A stretch of DNA of 64,000 nucleotides from Paenibacillus azoreducens (GCF_021654775.1 NZ_AP025343.1:2447501-2511500); one strand, 5' to 3'. Positions 24,077 to 33,362 are shown, numbered from the stretch's first letter. The notes: generated by a model from the letters alone, not told the origin. Program-made: numbers and translations.

Positions 24077-24709
24077 CTAATACATAAAACGCTGCTGGAA
24101 TCGGATCCGGTCGAACTGCTCTTCGGAGGTGAGCGGGACTTTGCTGCCGATCCGGACCATTAAGCAATTCGCCGGATGCGAACAAATCTCCGGATCGTCG
24201 GTCGCGTACCAGACCATATCCACGACCTTCATTAGCCGCTCCATCATTTTGCGGTAATCCCACACATTAAGCCCGCTGCTTTTTAAATCCCAGTGCCAGT
24301 AGTATTCCGTCGTGAACACGATATATTGTTCCATTTGGCCATCCTCGAAGGCGGTTTTAATCATTTTCTGGCCTAGCCCCAGCGAGCGATAGTCATTGGC
24401 TACCTCGATGGCTCCAAGCTCGATCAGATCCTCCATATTCCCCTGAGACCAGCGTTCTTGTTCATCCGGATAGTGGAAGGTTACGTAACCGACAATGACA
24501 TTTTCCTCACGGGTGATAATGATTCTGCCTTCTTCCAGGCCGGCTATCTCCACCAGCGCTTGATGCTGGTCGGCCGGGCGGCGGAAAGCATCGAGATCGG
24601 GATGCATGGTCAGCTCGGAAAGTCTTCCGGGAGGCACGGGGCCTTCTACGACCAGGCAGCGCTCATCAAGAGGTATGGTTTGAACATGGTACAGTTTAAG
24701 GTGTTCCAT
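24077..24709 (-). CDS. acuA: AcuA acetyltransferase (acetylates acetyl-CoA synthetase), 210 aa
   Basis: GNAT enzyme that inactivates AcsA by acetylating its catalytic lysine. Characteristic blocks: FRRPADQHQALVEIAGLEEG, VIVGYVTFHYPDEQERWSQG, MEDLIELGAIEVANDYRSLG, LGLGQKMIK (acetyl-CoA loop), EYYWHWDLKSSGLNVWDYRK and DDPEICSHPANCLMVRIG. The length equals that of B. subtilis AcuA. It is divergent from acsA, as in B. subtilis. AcuB and the deacetylase AcuC are not next to it. Confidence 0.95.
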   Translation of the reverse strand: MEHLKLYHVQTIPLDERCLVVEGPVPPGRLSELTMHPDLDAFRRPADQHQALVEIAGLEEGRIIITREENVIVGYVTFHYPDEQERWSQGNMEDLIELGAIEVANDYRSLGLGQKMIKTAFEDGQMEQYIVFTTEYYWHWDLKSSGLNVWDYRKMMERLMKVVDMVWYATDDPEICSHPANCLMVRIGSKVPLTSEEQFDRIRFQQRFMY

Positions 24710-24794
24710 CTGGACGCTCCTTTCAGCTTCTACCCTACTTATAGCAAAAAAACAAATAAATGAAAAGCGATGGCGGGAAGATTCATCCTATGCT

Positions 24795-24824
24795 ATAATG
24801 ATTTTTGACATAAAATAGTCACAA
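24795..24824 (-). promoter_or_regulatory. Candidate sigma-A promoter of acuA
   Basis: On the minus strand TTGTGA (24819-24824) and CATTAT (24795-24800) with an 18-base spacer. It lies just left of the acsA promoter, so the two may interfere. Confidence 0.5.
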
Positions 24825-24835
24825 CTTTTGATCTT

Positions 24836-24863
24836 TTTACATCTGTTAGACCTGCTGTATTAT
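24836..24863 (+). promoter_or_regulatory. Candidate sigma-A promoter of acsA
   Basis: TTTACA (24836-24841) and TATTAT (24858-24863) with a 16-base spacer. Confidence 0.5.
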
Positions 24864-24957
24864 GTGTTTTACGCTTATCGCAATCACCCGAGAAACTTTT
24901 GGTTTGGAAGACTGATTACGTGTGTATGTTGTCATGTGGCATGAAATCATACAAGAT

Positions 24958-24971
24958 TGTAAGCGCTGCCC
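24958..24971 (+). promoter_or_regulatory. cre-like site (CcpA operator) upstream of acsA
   Basis: TGTAAGCGCTGCCC matches the cre pattern TGWNANCGNTNWCA at all but two positions near its 3' end. It lies downstream of the promoter, a roadblock position, and acsA is a known CcpA target in B. subtilis. Confidence 0.55.
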
Positions 24972-25007
24972 TATCATTTGGGGGAGAAACAGAGGGAGGA
25001 TGAAAGT

Positions 25008-26732
25008 ATGGATCAAAATCAAGTTGAAATTTTACCAAGCGTTGCAAATACGTCCAACCTGGGCGATTATGAAGAAGCCCGCTCAAAGTTTCAATGGGAG
25101 GAAGTAGAGAAACATTTCAGCTGGTATGAGACCGGGAAGGTTAACATGGCATATGAAGCCATTGACCGCCACGTTGCGGAAGGCCGCGGTGACAAAAAAG
25201 CATTGCTGTACAGCGATGTTTCGCGAGATGAAAGCTATACTTTCGCTGATTTGAAAGAGCAATCCGATAAATTCGGCAATGTTCTCCGCAAACATGGAAT
25301 CGGCAAAGGAGACCGGGTATTTATTTTCATGCCGCGGAGTCCCGAACTTTATGTCTCCCTCATGGGCATTCTGAAAGTAGGAGCCGTTGTCGGCCCGCTG
25401 TTTGAAGCGTTTATGGAGACGGCTGTCAAGGACCGTTTGGAAGACAGCGGAGCTGTCGCTCTCGTCACGACGCCCCAACTGCTCGGACGGGTGAAGCGGG
25501 ATGAACTGCCTGATCTGAAGCATATTTTTGTCGTCGGCGATAAGGTGGAAGAAGACGGCCAAATTCGGGATTTCTTTAAGGAAATGAACGAAGCTTCATC
25601 GGAGCTGCAAATCGAATGGTTGGATCGCAATGATGGATTAATTATACATTATACCTCCGGATCAACCGGGAAGCCGAAAGGCGTGTTCCATGTTCAAAAC
25701 GCGATGATTCAGCATTATTATACGGGTAAAATCGTGCTGGATTTGCGTGAAGACGATATTTACTGGTGTACAGCCGATCCGGGCTGGGTAACGGGAACTT
25801 CCTACGGGATTTTTGCACCGTGGCTGAACGGAGTGACGAACGTGATCCGCGGCGGACGTTTCAGTCCACAAGACTGGTACGGAACGATCGATAAAAATAA
25901 AGTTACGGTTTGGTACAGCGCTCCGACGGCTTTCCGTATGTTGATGGGAGCGGGCTCCGACATCATTTCCCAGTTTGAGCTGAGCAGTCTGCGCCATGTA
26001 CTCTCCGTCGGCGAACCCCTGAACCCCGAAGTCGTCCGTTGGGGGCAAAAAGTGTACGGCCAGCGGATTCACGATACCTGGTGGATGACGGAAACAGGCG
26101 GCCACTTGATCTGTAACTATCCATCGATGGATGTCAGACCAGGTTCGATGGGTCGTCCAATCCCGGGTGTACAGGCGGCGATTCTTGATGATAAAGGCAA
26201 TGAGGTTCCGCCGTATACGATGGGGAATCTCGCGATTAAAGCCCCATGGCCGTCAATGATGAATCAGATCTGGAATAATCCAGCCAAATATCAGGAATAT
26301 TTCCGGATTCCAGGCTGGTACATCTCCGGTGACTCTGCATATATGGATGAAGACGGCTACTTCTGGTTCCAAGGCCGCGTCGATGACGTTATTAATTCTT
26401 CCGGCGAGCGGATCGGGCCGTTTGAGGTGGAGAGCAAGTTGGTTGAGCACCCGGCGGTGGCAGAAGCCGGCGTTATCGGCAAACCGGATGCGACCCGCGG
26501 TGAAATTATTAAAGCCTTTATCGCACTCAGGGAAGGTTATCAGGAATCCGAGGAATTAAAAAATGAAATTTATAAATTTGTAAAAGAAGGCTTGTCCGCG
26601 CATGCGGCTCCACGTGAAATCGAATTCCGCGACAAGCTGCCGAAGACGAGATCCGGCAAAATTATGCGCCGGGTACTCAAAGCATGGGAACTGAATCTGC
26701 CGACAGGCGATCTTTCCACAATTGAGGATTAA
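25008..26732 (+). CDS. acsA: Acetyl-CoA synthetase (AMP-forming), 574 aa
   Basis: Activates acetate to acetyl-CoA through acetyl-AMP. The adenylate-forming P-loop is YTSGSTGKPKG, followed by the acetate-site WCTADPGWVTGTSYGIFAPW, DTWWMTETGG, YISGDSAYMDEDGYFWFQGR and DDVINSSGERIGPFEVE. The catalytic Lys, also the AcuA target, is residue 551 in KTRSGKIMRR. ATG 25008 with GGGAGGA 7 bases upstream. It is divergent from acuA and controlled by a cre-like site, so it is expected to be off during glucose excess. Confidence 0.96.
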   Translation: MDQNQVEILPSVANTSNLGDYEEARSKFQWEEVEKHFSWYETGKVNMAYEAIDRHVAEGRGDKKALLYSDVSRDESYTFADLKEQSDKFGNVLRKHGIGKGDRVFIFMPRSPELYVSLMGILKVGAVVGPLFEAFMETAVKDRLEDSGAVALVTTPQLLGRVKRDELPDLKHIFVVGDKVEEDGQIRDFFKEMNEASSELQIEWLDRNDGLIIHYTSGSTGKPKGVFHVQNAMIQHYYTGKIVLDLREDDIYWCTADPGWVTGTSYGIFAPWLNGVTNVIRGGRFSPQDWYGTIDKNKVTVWYSAPTAFRMLMGAGSDIISQFELSSLRHVLSVGEPLNPEVVRWGQKVYGQRIHDTWWMTETGGHLICNYPSMDVRPGSMGRPIPGVQAAILDDKGNEVPPYTMGNLAIKAPWPSMMNQIWNNPAKYQEYFRIPGWYISGDSAYMDEDGYFWFQGRVDDVINSSGERIGPFEVESKLVEHPAVAEAGVIGKPDATRGEIIKAFIALREGYQESEELKNEIYKFVKEGLSAHAAPREIEFRDKLPKTRSGKIMRRVLKAWELNLPTGDLSTIED

Positions 26733-26750
26733 TAAAAGATCATATTGATA

Positions 26751-26796
26751 AAACAAGGAAGCACCGGATAATTGGATCCGGTGCTTCCTTGTTTTA
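26751..26796 (+). terminator. Strong terminator of acsA
   Basis: AACAAGGAAGCACCGGAT pairs along its length with ATCCGGTGCTTCCTTGTT around a short loop, then TTTAG. It has T-runs on both strands. Confidence 0.92.
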
Positions 26797-26885
26797 GTTA
26801 CCTACGAGGCCCGTCAACGCGCGAGTGCTGCATGGCTGCGGTTCGCTAGGGGGTACAGGCGGTGCAAAGAAACGGAACACTTTCG

Positions 26886-26930
26886 TTAAAAAAGCCTTAT
26901 CCTGAAGGTTTAAGTCAGGATAAGGCTTTT
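26886..26930 (-). terminator. Terminator of the class A PBP gene
   Basis: AAAGCCTTATCCTGA (26891-26905) and TCAGGATAAGGCTTT (26915-26928) form a stem of about 14 bp. The minus-strand T-run lies at 26886-26893. Confidence 0.92.
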
Positions 26931-26941
26931 ATGAAACTGCT

Positions 26942-29900
26942 TTATTTCAATGATGCGGATGATGCCCGCGACTCACCGCTGGAATTGACGGCCGTAACCC
27001 GGAAATATCCTTGTAGCGGGGCGCCGGCATTGTATTGGAAGCTGGGTTCCCGGCTGGAACCGATTTTATTATACGGTCCGCCGGACTTTTCGCTGTAATA
27101 GATATTGTATTCGGAAACCAGTTCCTCAGGAGCGGCAGGATTCCATTGGAGCAGAGCTCCATGATCCACAGGCGTGATCTGCAACCCCGAAGGAGGTGCC
27201 GGAACTGTAACCTGACCCGTTGCGGAATCAGGAACATCCGGAATCTCCGTCGTACCCGGATTACCGGTATTCTCCGGAACAGTCGTATCCGGAGTCGAGG
27301 TATCCGGTTTTTCTTCCGGCGGAGCATCAGGGTTGACGCCACCCATGCTGTTTACGGTAGCGCTAGGCGCCGATTCCTTGCCGGCGACATCGACAGCCGT
27401 AACGTAGAAGGCTGTGCTTGCATCTGCCGTACTGGTAAAGCTGGTTGCATTGCCCGCCAGAACCACGCTTCCTGTTTTTTGGAAAGAGCCGCCGTTTTGG
27501 GAACGGTATAATCGGTATCCGACAACATCCGCCTGCGGGGCAGGATTAAATGTGATGATTGCCTTGCTTCCGTTCAGAGACATTCTGACATTTGCCGGAG
27601 CGGAAGGTGCGGCGCCATCATCAACTCGCGGATCGATCTGGGTTGGCATATCTTCGCCTGCATCTCTAGGGATGTAGTAAGACAATGGGGGATGGCTTCC
27701 ACGCATTTTGGCAAAGGCAGCCTCCAGCTCTTTAATGAGATCCGGAATCGGTTTTTCCCGTTTGATGACGATTTTTTCCTTCAGCATATCATCCGGCGTT
27801 CCATCCCTTGGGATATAATTTGCTCCTCTATATGTGATGTATTTAACCTTGGCGATACCGTCATCGCTTTCTTTAGGCACATATTTGATATTGAATAAAT
27901 CCGTTACAACTCTATCCGTTAACGACGTTGGAAGCTTGCCGCTGTATGCGGACACGGTTTTGTTAATGATGCCGTCCGGCTTCTCGAACTTCGGTGTCGT
28001 GAACAGATCGGGTTCCTTGCCTATAACTTCATTCATGATCAGCGTCCAAATCGACTGGGCGCGTTTTCTGGCGGGTTTGGTCGTCAAAGTGTTGACAGGC
28101 TCTTTGTATCCGACCCATACGCCTAAAGTCACATCAGGCGAATATCCCATAAACCAGACGTCCGCGTAGTTTTGCGTCGAACCGGTTTTGCCCACAATCG
28201 GGATTTTTTTAAAATACTTATAGTTTTTACGTACCTCGCTGCCTGTACCTTCCGTAATAACGGTACGAAGCATATCGGTCATGAGATAGGCGGTTTGCTT
28301 GGAAAATGCCTGCACAGGTTGGGCTTCATGCTTATATATGATTTTCCCGTTGGAATCCACGATTTTTTCAATCATATAAGCATCGTTAAACGTCCCCTGA
28401 TTCGCAATGGCGCTGTAGGCGTTAGTCAGCTCCTCAACGGTTACGCCGTATTTCAAACCACCCAGAACGCCTGTCTGGGCCGAGTAGTCCTCTTTCTGGA
28501 TGGTCGTGATCCCCAGCTTTTTGGAAAATGCCCACGCGCTGTCGATGCCAACCACGTTATTGTACAGTTTCAAAGCAACGGTATTGACGGATTTGTTCAA
28601 AGCTGTCCGTGCCGTCATCAGCCCGCTGTAGCCCGAAGTCGAGTTTTTAGGAATATGAAAGCCTTTTCGGCCGTCCTTCAAGATGATTGGAGCATCGTCC
28701 AGAATGCTTGCAGGCTGAATGGCTCCAGATTCGATGGCAGGCAGGTAGGCCGCAATCGGCTTCATAGTCGAGCCCGGCTGGCGGACCATTTGCGTTGCGT
28801 AGTTCATTTGCTCCTTGTGGAAGTCACGTCCTTCCAGCATCCCCAGAATGGCACCTGTTTTATTATCGATCATGATGGCAGCCGTTTGCTCAGGCCCTTT
28901 TGTTTTACTGTCAGGCGAGAAATTATTTTTATTTTCGCCGATTTTATGCATAGAACTGTATACACGCTTATCGATGGTGGTGTATACCCGGTATCCGCCG
29001 GTTTTAAGCTGCTGATTCGCCGCTTCCAGAAGTTCGCCGTTGTCATCGACCTGAGACGGGTCCTTGCCGGCTTCCTTCAGATTGAGCCGCATCAGGATCT
29101 CCGAAGCTTGTCGTTCCGTTTCCATCATCAGGTAAGGAAAGGTTGTGTATGCCTTTTCCGTACGCGGGGCCATCGCCTTGCGGATGTCGAAAGCCATCGC
29201 TTCCTTGTATTGAGCTCCGGTGATCTTGTTTTCTTCCATCATGCGCCGGAGCACGAGATGCTGTCGGTCCAGCGCTCGTTTGAATGCGTCCGGGTTAAAA
29301 TCGCCTTTGGAATTATATGCGGAATATCTTGTCGGAAGCTGAGGCAAACCTGCCAAATAGGCAGCCTCGGCGATATTAAGCTGGTTCAAATCATTTACGT
29401 TGAAAATGCCTTTTGCGGCAGCTTTGATTCCGTACAAATTATATCCGCTGGAACCTTTGCCGAAAGGAACTTTGTTTAGGTAAGCGGTCAAAATTTCTTC
29501 TTTCGTCATGAAACGTTCGAGACGCAGGGAAAGCAGTATTTCCTTGATCTTGCGGTCATCGGTTTTGTCCAGACTCAAAAAGACACGCCTCGCCAGCTGC
29601 TGCGTCAGTGTACTACCGCCCGTTTGTACGGACTCGTGCAGCAGTTTTTGTTTGACGGCGCGCAGGGTGCCTTTAAGATCCACGCCTTTATGTTCGAAAA
29701 AGTCGTTGTCTTCTATGGAAACAACTGCATCGATGACTATAGCCGGAATCTGTTTGTATTCCACGGGACGTCTGTCTTCATCCGTGCGGATTTGGCCGAT
29801 CGGTGTAGTCTGATCGCGAAAATAAGCAAAGCTGGTGATGGCGTTTTCACTCATCTTTTGGGCAATCATTGCTCTTGAGCGGACAGGTTCGTCCTTTACC

Positions 29901-30061
29901 TTGTAAGCAACGTAGCCGATGGCGGTGCCGCCGACAAACAGGGCTCCCATCATGCCAACGACGAACAGCCACAGGATGACGAGACCCGTCGTCCGGGCAA
30001 AGGACCGTTTACGTTTGGGGGCAGGCTGCTTATCGGTTTTTTTATTTTCATTATCAACCAT
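26942..30061 (-). CDS. Class A penicillin-binding protein (PBP1A/1B family) with two fibronectin III domains, 1039 aa
   Basis: Bifunctional peptidoglycan synthase. It has a basic cytoplasmic tail, one membrane helix at about residues 25-52, and a glycosyltransferase GT51 domain with EDNDFF (117-122) and QTGGSTLTQQLARR. The transpeptidase has STMK (431-434), SVN (491-493) and KTG (625-627). The C-terminus adds two fibronectin III modules (about 819-905 and 954-1036), joined by a Pro/Thr/Glu linker rich in DTSTPDTTVPENTGNPGTTE. The start ATG follows AAAAGGAGG. It is longer than B. subtilis PonA because of the second FN3. It is transcribed alone, towards its own terminator. Confidence 0.96.
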   Translation of the reverse strand: MVDNENKKTDKQPAPKRKRSFARTTGLVILWLFVVGMMGALFVGGTAIGYVAYKVKDEPVRSRAMIAQKMSENAITSFAYFRDQTTPIGQIRTDEDRRPVEYKQIPAIVIDAVVSIEDNDFFEHKGVDLKGTLRAVKQKLLHESVQTGGSTLTQQLARRVFLSLDKTDDRKIKEILLSLRLERFMTKEEILTAYLNKVPFGKGSSGYNLYGIKAAAKGIFNVNDLNQLNIAEAAYLAGLPQLPTRYSAYNSKGDFNPDAFKRALDRQHLVLRRMMEENKITGAQYKEAMAFDIRKAMAPRTEKAYTTFPYLMMETERQASEILMRLNLKEAGKDPSQVDDNGELLEAANQQLKTGGYRVYTTIDKRVYSSMHKIGENKNNFSPDSKTKGPEQTAAIMIDNKTGAILGMLEGRDFHKEQMNYATQMVRQPGSTMKPIAAYLPAIESGAIQPASILDDAPIILKDGRKGFHIPKNSTSGYSGLMTARTALNKSVNTVALKLYNNVVGIDSAWAFSKKLGITTIQKEDYSAQTGVLGGLKYGVTVEELTNAYSAIANQGTFNDAYMIEKIVDSNGKIIYKHEAQPVQAFSKQTAYLMTDMLRTVITEGTGSEVRKNYKYFKKIPIVGKTGSTQNYADVWFMGYSPDVTLGVWVGYKEPVNTLTTKPARKRAQSIWTLIMNEVIGKEPDLFTTPKFEKPDGIINKTVSAYSGKLPTSLTDRVVTDLFNIKYVPKESDDGIAKVKYITYRGANYIPRDGTPDDMLKEKIVIKREKPIPDLIKELEAAFAKMRGSHPPLSYYIPRDAGEDMPTQIDPRVDDGAAPSAPANVRMSLNGSKAIITFNPAPQADVVGYRLYRSQNGGSFQKTGSVVLAGNATSFTSTADASTAFYVTAVDVAGKESAPSATVNSMGGVNPDAPPEEKPDTSTPDTTVPENTGNPGTTEIPDVPDSATGQVTVPAPPSGLQITPVDHGALLQWNPAAPEELVSEYNIYYSEKSGGPYNKIGSSREPSFQYNAGAPLQGYFRVTAVNSSGESRASSASLK

Positions 30062-30205
30062 TCGCGTGCGTTCCTCCTTTTAACGGAACTATTATAGCAT
30101 AATTTGCGGATTTTGGATGCATGCAGAGAAAAGAGGGTTTTTTTAGATAAAGATGATGTCTTGAATGGACGATAGCGTGAAATGGTTGTTTGGTGTCATG
30201 CGGAA

Positions 30206-30241
30206 AAGGAAAAAGCCTGGAACCAAAGGCCCCAGGCTTTT
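30206..30241 (-). terminator. Terminator of rpsD
   Basis: AAAAGCCTGG (30211-30220) and CCAGGCTTTT (30232-30241). The minus-strand tail is TTTTTCC. Confidence 0.88.
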
Positions 30242-30253
30242 GTAAAGCAAAGA

Positions 30254-30853
30254 TTAACGGTTGTAGAATTCGACGATTTGTTTTTCGTCGATGTCTTGGG
30301 ACAGCTCAGCACGTTCAGGCAAACGGATGTATTTGCCTTCCATAGCTGCATCATTGTATTCCAGGTAACCTGGAAGATGGCTGCGGTTTTCCAAAGCTTC
30401 TTTGATGGAAGAGAGGCTGCGGCTTCTTTCGCGAAGACTAACAACGTCACCAGTGTTCACCATGTAAGAAGCGATGTTTACTTTTTGTCCGTTTACAGTG
30501 ATGTGGCCATGAGATACCAGCTGACGTGCGCCTGCACGGGAGTTGGCAAAGCCAAGACGGTAAACGAGGTTGTCCAGACGGCTTTCCAGCAGGAACATCA
30601 GGTTCTCACCGGCAATCCCTTGCATTTTTTGCGCTCTGCCGAAGAGCGTGCGGAATTGTTTTTCGCCTACACCGTACATATGACGCAGTTTTTGCTTTTC
30701 AGCGAGCTGCATGCCGTAGTTGCTTACTTTTCTCCGTTGGTTAGGACCATGTTGTCCCGGAGGGAAAGGGCGTTTCAATTCTTTGCCGGTACCGCTCAGG
30801 GAGATGCCCAGACGGCGGCTCAGTTTAAATTTAGGACCAGTGTAACGTGCCAT
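30254..30853 (-). CDS. rpsD: 30S ribosomal protein S4, 199 aa
   Basis: Primary 16S rRNA-binding protein and, in Bacillus, a repressor of its own mRNA. It begins [20 protein letters not shown] and has [13 protein letters not shown] and the S4 RNA-binding domain ([37 protein letters not shown]). This is the cysteine-free form without a zinc site. It is monocistronic, as in B. subtilis, with the start behind AAAGGAG. It has a long leader and a strong promoter. Confidence 0.98.
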   Translation of the reverse strand: MARYTGPKFKLSRRLGISLSGTGKELKRPFPPGQHGPNQRRKVSNYGMQLAEKQKLRHMYGVGEKQFRTLFGRAQKMQGIAGENLMFLLESRLDNLVYRLGFANSRAGARQLVSHGHITVNGQKVNIASYMVNTGDVVSLRERSRSLSSIKEALENRSHLPGYLEYNDAAMEGKYIRLPERAELSQDIDEKQIVEFYNR

Positions 30854-31047
30854 GTTATAGTAGACTCCTTTATACTCAAATAATGTGAAGTAGGGCTCTA
30901 TTTGCGCCGGGTTAGTTGATTGTGCTAGCCTTATACGGCAATGACACCTGATCGAAAAGATTCAGCCGCTGTTCGAATCAGTAACAAACCACGTGAGGGT
31001 GACACAACGTTACGCCCAAATTTAGACTGTAATACAGTCACATTCAT
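30854..31047 (-). promoter_or_regulatory. rpsD mRNA leader (candidate S4 autoregulatory RNA)
   Basis: From the promoter to the start codon the leader is about 190 bases. It contains short self-complementary parts such as GACTGTA/TACAGTC near its 5' end. S4 leaders of Bacillus bind S4 to shut off translation; here the role is inferred from gene identity and leader length, not from a recognised pseudoknot. Confidence 0.45.
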
Positions 31048-31053
31048 CCATAG

Positions 31054-31083
31054 ATTTTAAACGAAATCATAAGGTGAAGTCAA
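31054..31083 (-). promoter_or_regulatory. Sigma-A promoter of rpsD
   Basis: On the minus strand TTGACT (31078-31083) and TAAAAT (31054-31059) with an 18-base spacer. Confidence 0.75.
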
Positions 31084-31178
31084 GTCCTGAGAAATATCGA
31101 GAAACGTCTAATTTTGTCGATAGGGCTTTGGTCCCAAAAAACTAGGACGAATATCTGAAATATTGATGCAAAATCAGT

Positions 31179-31208
31179 TTGAAGAGAGTAGAATAAGATT
31201 AATATAAT
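31179..31208 (+). promoter_or_regulatory. Sigma-A promoter of the diguanylate cyclase gene
   Basis: TTGAAG (31179-31184) and TATAAT (31203-31208) with an 18-base spacer. The leader from here to the start codon is about 150 bases. Confidence 0.65.
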
Positions 31209-31313
31209 ACCAATAAAAATCTTATTTTTTGAGTGTGCAAATTAAACTCGCTTACATGAGTCTTAAGTGCTGGTTGCGGGCCATATTGATTTTGGGGTTA
31301 ACCGGATTGATGT

Positions 31314-31352
31314 GGTGTCGTGCAAGACACCTTTTTAACGCGGTGTAAAGGA
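31314..31352 (+). promoter_or_regulatory. Attenuator-like hairpins in the leader of the diguanylate cyclase gene
   Basis: GGTGTC-gtgcaa-GACACC (31314-31331) followed by TTTTT is a compact terminator 26 bases before the start codon. Its 3' arm ACACC can instead pair with GGTGT at 31342-31346, directly before the AAAGGAG ribosome binding site. The two foldings exclude each other. No known aptamer is recognised upstream. Confidence 0.5.
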
Positions 31353-31362
31353 GCGCCTGCTA

Positions 31363-33354
31363 ATGCCAGAACATCAACAGGATTTTTCCAGATATCAAAG
31401 TCTATTCCAGACAAATATTGAAGTGGCGTCTCCTATCGATTCTTCTGATTTATGGTTGGGGGAGATGGACATTACCGAATATGATTTGCCGTATGTCCGC
31501 GAGATTCTTCAGCAATCCTTTGAGGATTGGCGAACGGAAACGGGCTCACTCCCTCTTTCGCAGCATTCGAACTGGGCGATTATAGATCATGAGGGGGCTT
31601 GTGCTGCCGGCGAGCCATCGGTACATGCGTTGATTGAAGGTCCTCATGCAGGGCTGCTGTCGCATTGTTTGCAGACTCGCAAGTTGGTCAGCGCCGTGAT
31701 CGATCATCCGATTGATCCGGTACACGAAGGGAGAACATTATGTCTTATACCGATTTTGTCGCGAAGTGAAGAGCTGGTTATCACAGTGATGGCTTGCATT
31801 CTTCCGCGCGATATTTCTGGCCCTCCCGGGCCGAATGCGGCCGTCGCTTCGGCGCTGCATTATCGCAGCTGCTTTTTCAGGCGTTATGAACATATTTTTA
31901 TTTCGGATGTCATGAAGGTGCAAAAAAACGCCGAGCATGAAGCGAGCAGAAGATCGATCCTTTTCCAGATTATGCAGCGGATGCATGATCAGATCGACGT
32001 GGACACCGTGCTGACTGAAGTGCTGAACAGCATCGCCGTCCTGTACCCGTCCATCCAGCTCAGTCTCTTGATGTCGCAGGACCACCAATACAGCAATCCG
32101 AAAGTCAGGCCATTGGTATTCCACCCGTTTGGGGAAGATATTTGTGTACGGGCCTTTATGGACGGCAGGCTGATGATTCAGGATAGCAAGGAAAAGGATT
32201 ACGTGGAAATCGGCATCCCGTTCGGGGGAAAACAAGGCATATACGGCGTATTTCATTTGAAAATGACGCAGGAGCTCAAGGAAGATCTTGACCTGCAGCT
32301 GATTACGATGATGATCGACACGGCCGGCAATGCTTTTGAAAACGCCAAGCTGTACGAGCAGTCCAATCTTCTGATTCATGAGCTGCGCCTCATCAACGAA
32401 TTGACGCAGCGGCTGAACCAGAGTTTGCAGCTTGCGGATATCTATAAATTTGCCAATGAAGAACTGCTTAACATATTCAATGCGGATTATTGCTGTATTC
32501 TCCAGTTCAATGAGAAACGCAATGCGCTTGAAGTCATGTCCTGCAACGTCCCTTCGCTGTCGAAGGATACTTTCAGCAAGGATTATGGTTTCGGGGGACT
32601 TGTATTTGAAAAGAAAGAGCCTGTCATCCTGTCTGATTATCAATTGAATACGAAAGTCTCCTCCAAATTGATGGAGGTCACGGAGTCCCAGTCGCTGATC
32701 GCAACGCCGCTGACCGTGAACGGAAAAGTAATGGGAGCGATCCTGCTTACGCATCGCAGCCCGCATTTCTTTTCCTATGACAATTACAGGCTGCTGCAAA
32801 CGCTGTCCAGCCACATCGGCCTGTCGGTCAGCAATGCCTTGCTGCATGCGGAACTCCGGCGCATGGCGAATCGGGATATGCTTACGGATATGTTCGCCCG
32901 CCATTACCTGGATGAAGCCATCCAGCATCACCAGGCGAATGATTTTTGCGGTTCCTTGATCGTCGTAGACATTGACCAGTTCAAACAAGTAAACGATACG
33001 TACGGACATCAAAAAGGCGATAAAATCTTGAAACAGGTCAGCAAAATCGTGAAATCCTCCATCAGGCCTGAGGATATTCCTGCACGCTGGGGTGGAGAGG
33101 AACTTGCCGTATATCTGCCGCAGCTTGGGGTGCACCAGGCGATGAAGGTAGCCGAGACGATCCGAACCCGCGTAGCCGAGGAAACCGATCCCGGTGTAAC
33201 CGTCTCTAGCGGTATTGCCGAATGGTGCATCGTCGATGATCAGGTGAGCGTGGACAGCCTTTTTTACAGGGCTGACATGGCTTTATACCGGGCCAAAAAC
33301 AGTGGCCGCAACCAGATACAAATCCAGACTCAAACCGAAGATACGCATGAGTAA
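31363..33354 (+). CDS. GAF-GGDEF diguanylate cyclase, 663 aa
   Basis: Makes the second messenger c-di-GMP from GTP. Residues about 1-190 are an unrecognised N-terminal region. Two GAF-like sensor regions follow (about 200-330 and 345-490), then the GGDEF domain (about 505-655) with VDIDQFKQVNDTYGHQKGD and the active site GGEEL at 577-581. RPED at 568-571, five residues before GGEEL, is the RxxD inhibitory I-site, so product inhibition is expected. There is no membrane segment. ATG 31363 follows AAAGGAG. The leader may be attenuated. Confidence 0.9.
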   Translation: MPEHQQDFSRYQSLFQTNIEVASPIDSSDLWLGEMDITEYDLPYVREILQQSFEDWRTETGSLPLSQHSNWAIIDHEGACAAGEPSVHALIEGPHAGLLSHCLQTRKLVSAVIDHPIDPVHEGRTLCLIPILSRSEELVITVMACILPRDISGPPGPNAAVASALHYRSCFFRRYEHIFISDVMKVQKNAEHEASRRSILFQIMQRMHDQIDVDTVLTEVLNSIAVLYPSIQLSLLMSQDHQYSNPKVRPLVFHPFGEDICVRAFMDGRLMIQDSKEKDYVEIGIPFGGKQGIYGVFHLKMTQELKEDLDLQLITMMIDTAGNAFENAKLYEQSNLLIHELRLINELTQRLNQSLQLADIYKFANEELLNIFNADYCCILQFNEKRNALEVMSCNVPSLSKDTFSKDYGFGGLVFEKKEPVILSDYQLNTKVSSKLMEVTESQSLIATPLTVNGKVMGAILLTHRSPHFFSYDNYRLLQTLSSHIGLSVSNALLHAELRRMANRDMLTDMFARHYLDEAIQHHQANDFCGSLIVVDIDQFKQVNDTYGHQKGDKILKQVSKIVKSSIRPEDIPARWGGEELAVYLPQLGVHQAMKVAETIRTRVAEETDPGVTVSSGIAEWCIVDDQVSVDSLFYRADMALYRAKNSGRNQIQIQTQTEDTHE

Positions 33355-33362
33355 AAGGGCGA

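Noticed and set aside
28172..29479. 435-codon open frame on the plus strand
   Set aside because: Antisense shadow of the class A PBP gene, without ribosome binding site or protein-like motifs.
31080..31330. c-di-GMP riboswitch before the diguanylate cyclase gene
   Set aside because: No GEMM-I core recognised; only attenuator-like hairpins can be supported.
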